From the NCBI GenBank assembly GCA_026390045.1, contig JAPLGR010000552.1, positions 1-17,377 of the forward strand: a DNA stretch of 17,377 nucleotides, written 5' to 3'. This document shows positions 1-7,081 of this stretch, one piece after another. The position numbers and the translations under genes are program-made. The stretch is from Chloroflexota bacterium (lineage in GTDB: Bacteria; Chloroflexota; Anaerolineae; Anaerolineales; E44-bin32). Below the pieces are notes generated by a model. It ran no database searches. It was not told the DNA's origin and saw only the letters and a program-made list of their open reading frames with translations. Numbering within the stretch: the stretch's first letter is position 1; each line of letters starts with the position of its first letter.

Positions 1-1715
1 ACTGATTCGGCCGTCAGGCCGTAGTCCCCGGTGATCATCACCATCCGGATGCCGCCCTCTCGGCAGCGCTCAATGGCCTTGGAGACCTCCGGGCGCGGCG
101 GGTCCATCATGGCCACCAGACCGAGGAAGGTCAGGTCGCGCTCGACATCCTCGACAGTGTACGGCCCCGTCCTCGGCGGCAGCTGACGCCGCGCCAGGGC
201 CAGGACGCGCAGTGCGTTGCGGGCGAACCCGTCATTCGCCTTCAGGACCTCTGCGACCACCTCTGGCTCGAGCGGCAGGTCGGCTCCCTCATGCTGATAG
301 CGTGAGCACAGCTGCAGGACCTCGCGTGGCGCGCCCTTGACGAAGGCAATCTCCTCCCGCCCAATGCCGTGGACGGTCGTCATGCGCTTGCGCCGGGCAT
401 CGAAGGGGAGCTCATGCACGCGGGGCAGTGCTTCCGCCAGCCGTGCTTCGTCCATCCCGCCCTTACGCGCCAGGACGCGCATCGCCGCCTCGGTCTGGTC
501 CCCCAGGCAGGTCCACGTGGGACGCTCGGGGCTCGGCGCATTGAGTCGGGAGTTGTTGCACAGGGAGGCCGCGGTCAGCAGCAGCTCCAGATCCTGGGCG
601 AGCATACCATCTGGCCGCGGCACGATCTCGCCCTGCGGATCGTATCCAACGCCGGTGACGGTCAGCGTCTGGCCTGCCAGCCAGATCGAGCGGATGGTCA
701 TCTGGTTCTGGGTCAGCGTGCCGCTCTTGTCGGTGCATACCACCGACACCGCACCCAGCGTCTCCATCGTCGCCAGCTTGCGCACCAGCACACCGCGCTG
801 CCCCAGGCGCTGGACGGCGATGGCCAGCGTCAGCGTCACCAGCGGCGTCAGCCCCTCCGGCACGACCGCCACGACCATCCCCACCGCCAGCAGGAATGCG
901 TCCAGCCGCGGCAGGCCAACCTCCACCTCGCCGACAACGAAGACCACGATGCCGAGCAGCAAGGCGATGACGGAAACGGTGCGCGTCAGGCGGCGAAGCT
1001 CAAGCTGCAGGCTGCTGGGGGGCTCGTGCACCGACTGCGTCAGGTGGGCGATGCGGCCGAACTGGGTCAACATGCCGGTGGCGTAGACCACGGCCCGCGC
1101 GGTGCCCGAAACCACGGAGGTGCCGGCAAAGACCAGGTTCGGCCGCTCGATCTCCGTTCGCCCCGGCCGGAGCGACGGCTCGGCCGACTTGCGCGCCGGC
1201 ATCGCCTCGCCGGTTAGCGTCGTGTTGTTCGTTCGCAGCCCGAACTCTTCCACGACGCGGGCATCCGCCGGGATGTTGTCACCTTCCGCCAGGACGAGCA
1301 CATCGCCCGGCACCAAGTCGCGCGCTTCGACTTGCTGCTCGATCCCGGACCGGACGACACGGGTGTAGGTCGGCAGCAGGCGGGACAAAGCCTCGATGGC
1401 ACGCTCGGCGCGGTACTGCTGCCAGAAGGAGAAGCCGGCGTTGATCAGCACCACGATCCAGATCACCACGCCCAGCGTTGGCTGCCGCCCGAGAATCGCG
1501 GCCAGCCCTGCCCCCCACAGGAGGAGGGCCATGAGGTGCGTGGTATGGGAGACCAGGTGGCGCCAAAGTGGAACGCGCGGCGCGGCGGTCAGCACATTGG
1601 GACCGTACAGGGAGAGGCGGGCTTGAGGTTCGCCTTCCGGAAGTCCGTCCGTCGACGTCTCCAGAGCCTGGTAGACGTCGACGGAACGAAGCGTATGGAG
1701 CGGACGCGATTCCAC
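1..1715 (-). CDS. P2-type cation-transporting ATPase, C-terminus off the left edge
   Basis: Membrane pump that couples ATP hydrolysis to cation transport; the ion is not decidable here, but the N-terminus and M4 resemble Ca2+-type and Na+/K+-type P2 ATPases. 571 codons are visible and no stop is reached. Seen in order: a cation-ATPase N-terminal segment (HTLRSVDVYQALETS), the actuator loop TGEA (168-171), M4 motif VVPEGL (PEGL 286-289), phosphorylation site CTDKSGTLTQNQ (Asp329), nucleotide-binding KGAP (460-463), and hinge motifs DPPR (539-542) and TGDYG (562-566). An in-frame TAA at 1731-1733 makes GTG at 1715 the first usable start, and this start gives a typical N-terminus. No good Shine-Dalgarno is visible, so translation may be coupled to the transporter remnant ending 34 bases upstream. 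Oddities: DKSGT replaces DKTGT, and TGEA replaces the usual TGES. The family call is certain, the ion is not. Confidence 0.93.
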   Translation of the reverse strand, partial: MESRPLHTLRSVDVYQALETSTDGLPEGEPQARLSLYGPNVLTAAPRVPLWRHLVSHTTHLMALLLWGAGLAAILGRQPTLGVVIWIVVLINAGFSFWQQYRAERAIEALSRLLPTYTRVVRSGIEQQVEARDLVPGDVLVLAEGDNIPADARVVEEFGLRTNNTTLTGEAMPARKSAEPSLRPGRTEIERPNLVFAGTSVVSGTARAVVYATGMLTQFGRIAHLTQSVHEPPSSLQLELRRLTRTVSVIALLLGIVVFVVGEVEVGLPRLDAFLLAVGMVVAVVPEGLTPLVTLTLAIAVQRLGQRGVLVRKLATMETLGAVSVVCTDKSGTLTQNQMTIRSIWLAGQTLTVTGVGYDPQGEIVPRPDGMLAQDLELLLTAASLCNNSRLNAPSPERPTWTCLGDQTEAAMRVLARKGGMDEARLAEALPRVHELPFDARRKRMTTVHGIGREEIAFVKGAPREVLQLCSRYQHEGADLPLEPEVVAEVLKANDGFARNALRVLALARRQLPPRTGPYTVEDVERDLTFLGLVAMMDPPRPEVSKAIERCREGGIRMVMITGDYGLTAES

Positions 1716-1749
1716 GTGAGGTGGCCGACCTTATTCCCGATGGCGACGG

Positions 1750-3268
1750 TCAGTCCGGATCTGAGGCCTCGTTCCCCGGCCCACCTTGGGACTTCTTCTC
1801 CGGTGGATGAACCGCCGGGGGTTGCTGGTTGAGGTAGGGCAGCAGGAGCGAGGGCGCCTCAGGGTGGTCGCTGTGTACGGCATGGTCGTAGTCCCCTGCC
1901 TCCACGGGCCGTTCAAACCGCACGGGGCGCCGGACGCCGAACAGTTCCCAGAAGCGTGAGATAGCAGCCAGGACCTGGTACCGGTACTCCTGCATCTTCA
2001 GGGATTGCCATTCGACGATCGAGCCCATGGCGCCTTGCACGCGGGCCTTCGTGCGCACAATGCGGAAGATGGCCTCCGGCGTGCGGTAGCCGATCGGGGA
2101 GATCAAATGTCCCTCCCTTGTTGCGGTAGACGACGATCTCGGGAATTTCCCCGATGGCGACGTCACGCCAGGCGGTTGCCTGCAAGTCTTGGAAAGCCGT
2201 CAACGAGGCGAAGGCCAGCAGGATCACCGCCAGGAGTTGGTAGGCCCAGTAGAGCAAGATGCCGCCCGGCACCTGCCCGAAGCCGATGAAGGCCAGATTC
2301 CCGACAATGGAGCGGCCGAGGGTGCCATCGAAGACGTTGAACCGAATGGCGAAAGAGGTGAGGAACAGCGTCGTGATGCCGCCGTAGAACAGGAATGACG
2401 TCTGCACGAAGCGTCCGATGCCGGACTTGCCGCTGTAGAACTTCCACAGGCCCTTGAGGCGCGGCATGTGCCTCTTGCCCCACGTAACAATACTCGCATC
2501 CTCATCCTTGACGAACTGGATGCCGTTCGACATGGCCTCGAGGCCGGAAAGAGCCACCATGCCCTTCATTGAGGCGGTCAACAGATGGTACAGAGCCCGG
2601 GAGAGAGTGGCCTGCTGGATGGGTTCGGTGACCTCCACCGGAGGGACACCCTTGGAAGCGGCGATGAACAGTCCAGCCGCCATAGTCAGTGTGAGGAAAG
2701 CGAAGATCCCCAAGCCAGTGAAGCCGATCTTGGCCGACTCGCCACGCCCACGAATCGTCAGGAACCAGGTAATCCCTGCCAAGGAGGCACCCAGGAGGAA
2801 GCGAAAGAACCAGGGGAGGTAGTACGAGTTGGTGATGGAGAGGAGCTGGTCAACGCCTGACAGCGTGGAAACAACGATGGTGAAGACGTAGTCCTGGATC
2901 AGGACGACGGCCACAATCAAGCTGAGCGCGGGCGAGAGGTAGCGCATGGCCGCCGTGTAGGATCCGCCGCCCTCGTTAAAGATTCCCAACGAGTACATGT
3001 ACAGCGCGCCGAAGACGAAGTTGGCCAGGGCGATGAGGGCGACGGCAATGTAGGCGTACTTCTGCAGGCCGTAGGGGTGCAGTGCGCTCATCATCTCACC
3101 CGTGGCGTAGAAGTACGATGTGAAGTAGTCCATGCCGAACAAGGCGACGGCCGCCAGCAGACCGATCTGGCCGGCGCCGTGAACCAGGGCGTCTTCGTGC
3201 TTCTCGCGCGGCGCCGCCTTCCAGGCAAGAGCTACGAAGATGATGAGCAGACCGATTGAGAACAGCAT
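1750..3268 (-). pseudogene. KimA-like APC potassium transporter, copy 1, internal deletion with frameshift
   Basis: Paralog of the intact transporter at 7082-8872, with strong similarity over most of its length. It starts at ATG 3268, 13 bases after the upstream gene's stop. It carries the TM1 motif GMDYFTSYFYATGE (Asp47), the NEGGGSY loop, the DYVFTIVVS helix and the ALSGLEA helix. After the YRNKGGTF segment (near 2106) the reading frame changes. The protein resumes in another frame at ISPIGYR (about 2103) and continues to the stop at 1750, ending with the same tail motif as copy 2 (GDYDHA, then APS, then LLPYL). Against copy 2 about 106 residues (roughly 318 bases) are missing. The gap covers about four membrane helices and the Tyr equivalent to copy 2 Tyr415. 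In frame the first part would end at 1913. The product is very likely a non-functional transporter, unless the gap is an assembly collapse. Confidence 0.85.
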
Positions 3269-3281
3269 CTGTGGTCCAGCC

Positions 3282-4451
3282 TTAGGCCCGGCCGCCGCCG
3301 CGGTGGCGAGAGTCCGGCACGGAGAAGGCCTGGTCGAGCAACTCCAGCTCCTCGACAAGGTGCCGGCGGGTCGCCGGGTCCAGGCGGGTATCCTGAGCCA
3401 CCTTGGCCGACTCCTCACGGGCGGCGCGTGCAACGAAGGCTGGGACGAACATGACCCGGCCGGTGGGGACGACTTCGAAATCACGGGCCCGCATCTCGAG
3501 ACCCTGGTCGTCAAAATACGGCAGACTCAGGCTCAGGCCTCGATTGAGATCGTTGGCTTCCGCCCGCCGTTTGATGGTGCGGATGATCTCGCGCGTCTCA
3601 TACCGCGCCAGCGCGCGTCCCTGGTTGACCAGCTGCCCGAGCATCCCGTACCGCTTGGCCTGGTAGTCATCGTCCGCCACCATGTATGGCGCCAGCCCCA
3701 CCGCGGCGTGGAGAACGGCCACGTAGCGCTGCATGGACGCCACGTGCGCCTCGGCTTCGGCGATTGAGCCCACGAGCAGACGATCTTGCTCGTCGAAGGC
3801 CACCCATTGAGGTAGGTAGAAGCGCAGAGCGGCAGGCACGAAGGGCACTTGGAGCTCGCCACGCCCGGAGTCGGCCTGTCCCTCCTCCACAATGGCATCC
3901 GATGCCTGCGTGATCGCCGACACAGGCTCAAGCGAGTCTGCAGCCGGGATCGAGGGGATGGAATCACCGCCCGGCGCCTCGTACTCCACCGAACGGCCGG
4001 AGGGGAGCATGGAGTGGACCATGTGCCGCGCGGTCGCGTGCCGGATGAGCTGCGCCCCGGCGGCGACAGCTTCGCTTGTGGACTGCTCAAGCTCTGTCAG
4101 CCTCTGCCGGATGGCCAGACGAGTGTCGATCCGCGTCAGGCGGTCCATCAGGCCGCCGACGAGCTGTTCCCGTTGGCCCGGCGGGATCGGGGCGGACTTC
4201 CGATCGCCCTTGGACGAAGCGATCACGACCTGGTCCGGGAGTGAGAAGCGAGCCTGAGGCGGCTTGTCGACCGCCGCCTGGGCAAGCTGGTTGGCTTGGG
4301 CCTGCAGGAAGTGCTGCACCATGCGCGGCTGGGCGCCAAACAGGGCTTCCATCTCCTCCAGCTCCTTCTTCAGGTGGCTGGCTGGACTGGCGACGTCTTG
4401 AGGGGGGGTGTTGGCTGCAAGATTCGGTTGGGGTCTGTTCTCGTCGGGCAT
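3282..4451 (-). CDS. Unknown 389-aa soluble protein upstream of KimA-like copy 1 (putative transporter partner)
   Basis: I do not recognise this family. The start at ATG 4451 has AGGA eight bases upstream. There is no signal peptide and no membrane segment, so the protein is probably cytoplasmic. Residues 1-30 are polar and Pro/Asn-rich, and residues 25-150 look helical and Gln/Ala/Leu-rich. A low-complexity Ser/Pro/Glu stretch follows (~150-200), then a middle domain (~205-275) with FYLPQWVAFDEQDRLLVGS. The C-terminal domain (276-379) contains RDFEVVPTGRVMFVPAFV and RRHLVEELELL. This last domain is about half identical, counted by eye over ~78 residues, to the 129-residue protein upstream of copy 2. 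In both cases the gene ends a few bases before a KimA-like transporter. I infer a partner or regulator of that transporter; the biochemical role is unknown. Confidence 0.85.
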   Translation of the reverse strand: MPDENRPQPNLAANTPPQDVASPASHLKKELEEMEALFGAQPRMVQHFLQAQANQLAQAAVDKPPQARFSLPDQVVIASSKGDRKSAPIPPGQREQLVGGLMDRLTRIDTRLAIRQRLTELEQSTSEAVAAGAQLIRHATARHMVHSMLPSGRSVEYEAPGGDSIPSIPAADSLEPVSAITQASDAIVEEGQADSGRGELQVPFVPAALRFYLPQWVAFDEQDRLLVGSIAEAEAHVASMQRYVAVLHAAVGLAPYMVADDDYQAKRYGMLGQLVNQGRALARYETREIIRTIKRRAEANDLNRGLSLSLPYFDDQGLEMRARDFEVVPTGRVMFVPAFVARAAREESAKVAQDTRLDPATRRHLVEELELLDQAFSVPDSRHRGGGRA

Positions 4452-4926
4452 GCTTCACGTCCTGTCCAGCGGGTGTTCTGCGGCAGGCTGCCGCCCTGCG
4501 GCTCCCACCTTCCAGAAGCCTTTCCGGTGGGCAACAAGCTTTCAGTTTACCCCAAGTGGCTCCCGGCGTGGAGTTGCCCGTCTTCCTTCCCCCGGATGGA
4601 TGGCGGCGATGAACAGGTGCTCTAGTTGAAGGGGCACCGAGCGGGGATCGAGGGCCGGCCTCAGACGGATCTCACCAGGCGCTCTTAAGGTGACCTTGAT
4701 CTCACACAGCCGCGGGCGCCCCGCCCCAGCCTCAGATGATTCAGAGCCCCCAGGAAGGGGGCAGGCTGGCATCAGACAGGATCAAGCGTCTGTAGAGCCT
4801 GGGGGCACAACAATCCTTCAAGACGAGGGAGGCATTGGAACCGCTCCCCTTCAGCGAGTCCCTTCTCTGCATCCGGGCGCCTGGCGCAAAGGGCATTGTG
4901 GAGGTGGCTCAAAGCAGCGAGGTCCT
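4452..4926. other. 475-base gene-free region with hairpins upstream of the 389-aa gene
   Basis: No credible coding region was found. Going into the minus-strand gene at 4451, the leader holds two inverted repeats: cccacc/ggtggg at 4504-4509 and 4526-4531, and gcggca/tgccgc at 4480-4485 and 4489-4494. A third, gccccc/gggggc, lies at 4746-4751 and 4757-4762, and lacks a T-tract. No convincing -35/-10 pair was found. The region should contain the promoter of the region 1 unit and the end of the dynamin-like transcript. I looked for the c-di-AMP (ydaO) riboswitch core and did not see it. Confidence 0.5.
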
Positions 4927-6663
4927 TCACCCCTCAGGCGCCGCCTCACGGACAGCCGCCTCCAGTCCCGTCAGCCGGTCCGAAATCTCGTCCAACCCGG
5001 TTGCGACGCCGCGCAGCCGCGCCTCTTCTTCAAGCACAAAGCGCTGATAGGGTGCCATGGCCTGCCGCAATCGCTCCAGCCCGCGCCCGAGCTCGCGCGT
5101 GAAGTTGTCCTCAAGCGTCGCACCCAGCTGCTCACGCAGGGTCTCCATCTTCTCCCGGAACTCGCGTTTGGCCACGCCGCGCCGCCACGGGATCACCGCC
5201 AGCCCAAGCACACCCAGCACGCCGGCCGCCAGAATTCCGGTGGCGTCGGCCGCCGCCGTCGCCAACACAGCCTTGAGCACCAGGCCCAGCCCGACCGCGC
5301 CCACTTCGACCAGTCCGACCATGGCGACCGATTCCTGGACGGTCGATGTCAGCCGTTCAGCCTCGGCTGACCGGTTGTAGGTGCGGATCACGCCCTCCGC
5401 CTGCGCCCCGAGGCTCTCTAGGAGCTGCCGCCGGTTGTAGGCGAAGCCGCCAGATGCCTCCGCCGCCGCCTCGTGCAGCGCCGAGGTCTCCTTTCGTCGG
5501 CCGAGCTCGGCCGCTGTCCGCCGCCAAACGCCCAGCTCGCGCTCGACCAGCCAGTCGATGACCTCCTGAACGTGCGCCGTCACAAGCTCCGGCGTGTCAG
5601 CGACAACCTCCTTCTCAAAAGCAGCTCGCATCCGTCGCCCTTGCAGCATGTCGCCCAGTTTGAGCAACCGCATGTGATCATCCAGGAACGCTTCGCCGCG
5701 CAGGCTCATCTGGAGGAGGTCATTGTCAATGCGCGCCCGGTGCCGGTCGAACTCGGATCGTGTCTCGGATTCATAGGTTTCCCATTGCTGTTCGGCGAGC
5801 CGGAGCGCCTGCGCATCCTCGGCCAGCACCTGCAGCCGCCCGGCCGCCAGGGCCTTGTAGTCCCCCGTCAGCTTGCCTGCCACGCCCAGCGGGCTGCGCA
5901 GCTTGAGCGCCACGAGCTGCCCCTGCGTGAGCGTCTCGCGCAGGTACTCACGGAACCGGCGGAAGCCCTCCGCTTCCGCCGAGTCGGGCGCGCGCAACCC
6001 GGCCCGGGCCGAGACCAAGAACAGCTCCGGCTCGAAGTCAAGCAGTCGCTGCACCTGTGAACGGACGAATGTCTCCACCTCGCGCCGGGCAGCGTCGCCA
6101 TCGAGCAGGTCGTCCTTGTTGATCACGACCACGACCTTCTTACCCCACTGGCGGATAGTCTCCAGAAAGGCACGCTCGCTCTCAGTGAACGGCCGGTCGG
6201 CCGAGGTGACGAATAAGACCAGATCGCTACGGGGGACGAAGTCGCGCGCAATGGCCTCGTGCTGCCGGAGGACAGCGTTCGTCCCCGGCGTGTCGACGAT
6301 GCGCACCTGCCGCAGCAACTCGGCCGGGTAGCGCACCAGGCGCACGTCATCCGTGAGGAACTCGGGCACTCCCGATTCGCCATGCGCCAGCACGTAGACA
6401 CGGTCGGTCGTCGGCGTTGGGCCTTCGGGCAGGAAGACCTCGCCCAGCAGCGCGTTGATCAACGCGGACTTACCGCTGTTGAACTCACCTACAATGACCA
6501 GCAGGAACAGCTCATCGAGCTGCTGCAGTGCCCGGCCCAGATGATCCAGATCGGCGGGCGCCACCTCCCAGCCGGACAGTACGTCGATGGCGCGCTGTAG
6601 AACCGCACGCTCCTCAGTCCAGATGCGCTTCTGTTCCTCGTTGAGCCACGTTGCGAAAGTCAT
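4927..6663 (-). CDS. Dynamin-like membrane GTPase
   Basis: A 578-residue bacterial dynamin-family GTPase. Such proteins bind or remodel membranes in a nucleotide-dependent way. The GTPase domain is complete: G1 GEFNSGKS (59-66), G2 threonines in PTTDRV (85-86), G3 DTPG (124-127) and G4 NKDD (182-185). A long helical, charged region follows (~220-440). A hydrophobic pair of helices at ~444-495 would act as the membrane anchor or paddle, and an amphipathic coiled-coil tail runs to the end. The frame stays open upstream to an ATG at 6771. I choose 6663 because a promoter with 17-bp spacing ends seven bases before that ATG, and homology begins there. It stands alone between two ion-transport units, and no partner dynamin gene is visible. 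The link to potassium transport is positional only. Confidence 0.92.
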   Translation of the reverse strand: MTFATWLNEEQKRIWTEERAVLQRAIDVLSGWEVAPADLDHLGRALQQLDELFLLVIVGEFNSGKSALINALLGEVFLPEGPTPTTDRVYVLAHGESGVPEFLTDDVRLVRYPAELLRQVRIVDTPGTNAVLRQHEAIARDFVPRSDLVLFVTSADRPFTESERAFLETIRQWGKKVVVVINKDDLLDGDAARREVETFVRSQVQRLLDFEPELFLVSARAGLRAPDSAEAEGFRRFREYLRETLTQGQLVALKLRSPLGVAGKLTGDYKALAAGRLQVLAEDAQALRLAEQQWETYESETRSEFDRHRARIDNDLLQMSLRGEAFLDDHMRLLKLGDMLQGRRMRAAFEKEVVADTPELVTAHVQEVIDWLVERELGVWRRTAAELGRRKETSALHEAAAEASGGFAYNRRQLLESLGAQAEGVIRTYNRSAEAERLTSTVQESVAMVGLVEVGAVGLGLVLKAVLATAAADATGILAAGVLGVLGLAVIPWRRGVAKREFREKMETLREQLGATLEDNFTRELGRGLERLRQAMAPYQRFVLEEEARLRGVATGLDEISDRLTGLEAAVREAAPEG

Positions 6664-7081
6664 AGGAGCGATTGTAACGGATACGGCCAAGCCTACCAAG
6701 CCTGCAGATTCGTAGATTCCCCGTTGAGGGCCTGTCTGTTCTTGGTGCATGGCATCCCTGGTCCTGTCCATGGACGGCGGGTGAGCGTGCCCTGAGATCG
6801 CGGGCTCACTTGGCCCGCAAGTGCGACGCGGGGCTTACCACAGCCCATCGAGTGGACGCTCTTGCACCGGCGGGGCTGGCACAGACTGGGGAGCTCGGCC
6901 GCAGAAGACAAGACCAAGCCATGCGGAAGATGCAGGGCCCGAACCAGGAAGCATGAGGCAGGCAACGGCGGGAGGAACCCGCGAATGCAGGTTCCGCAAG
7001 TTCGTTCTCAAGGCGACGGACGGCCGCTTTCAGGCAGCCGTCCGTAGGCATCCGGATGTGCCGGGCCAAGTGGTCTTGGCA
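6664..7081. other. 418-base region between KimA-like copy 2 and the dynamin-like gene
   Basis: No convincing gene is present; the open frames here have no recognisable content. It holds the dynamin promoter and two inverted repeats: cggacggc/gccgtccg at 7017-7024 and 7037-7044 (8 bp, 12-base loop), and gcgggc/gcccgc at 6800-6805 and 6813-6818. The first lies about 40 bases past the transporter stop and could end that transcript, but no T-tract follows it. Confidence 0.5.
6671..6699 (-). promoter_or_regulatory. Sigma70-type promoter of the dynamin-like gene, probably leaderless
   Basis: On the minus strand TTGGTA (6699-6694) and TACAAT (6676-6671) are separated by 17 bases. These match the consensus at 4/6 and 5/6. 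Transcription would begin about seven bases after the -10, almost exactly at ATG 6663. No Shine-Dalgarno precedes that ATG. This supports a leaderless mRNA and rules against the upstream ATG at 6771. Confidence 0.6.

Noticed and set aside
1913..2103. Programmed frameshift in transporter copy 1
   Set aside because: About 106 residues including membrane helices are missing relative to copy 2, so this is a deletion, not recoding.
3269..3514. N-terminal extension of transporter copy 1 upstream of ATG 3268
   Set aside because: It would overlap the end of the 389-aa gene, and the extra residues have no hydrophobic or homologous content; copy 2 starts at the equivalent of 3268.
3240..3767. Plus-strand open frame of 175 codons
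   Set aside because: Antisense to the 389-aa gene, which has a paralog and operon context; no motif or ribosome-binding site supports the plus-strand frame.
4452..4926. c-di-AMP (ydaO) riboswitch upstream of the region 1 unit
   Set aside because: KimA genes often have one, but I could not find its conserved core in this region on the minus strand.
6664..6771. Upstream ATG 6771 as start of the dynamin-like gene
   Set aside because: A good promoter lies between it and ATG 6663, and the extra 36 residues show no family similarity.
6693..6965. Minus-strand 90-codon frame between the transporter and dynamin-like genes
   Set aside because: No homology, no ribosome-binding site, and it overlaps the dynamin promoter.
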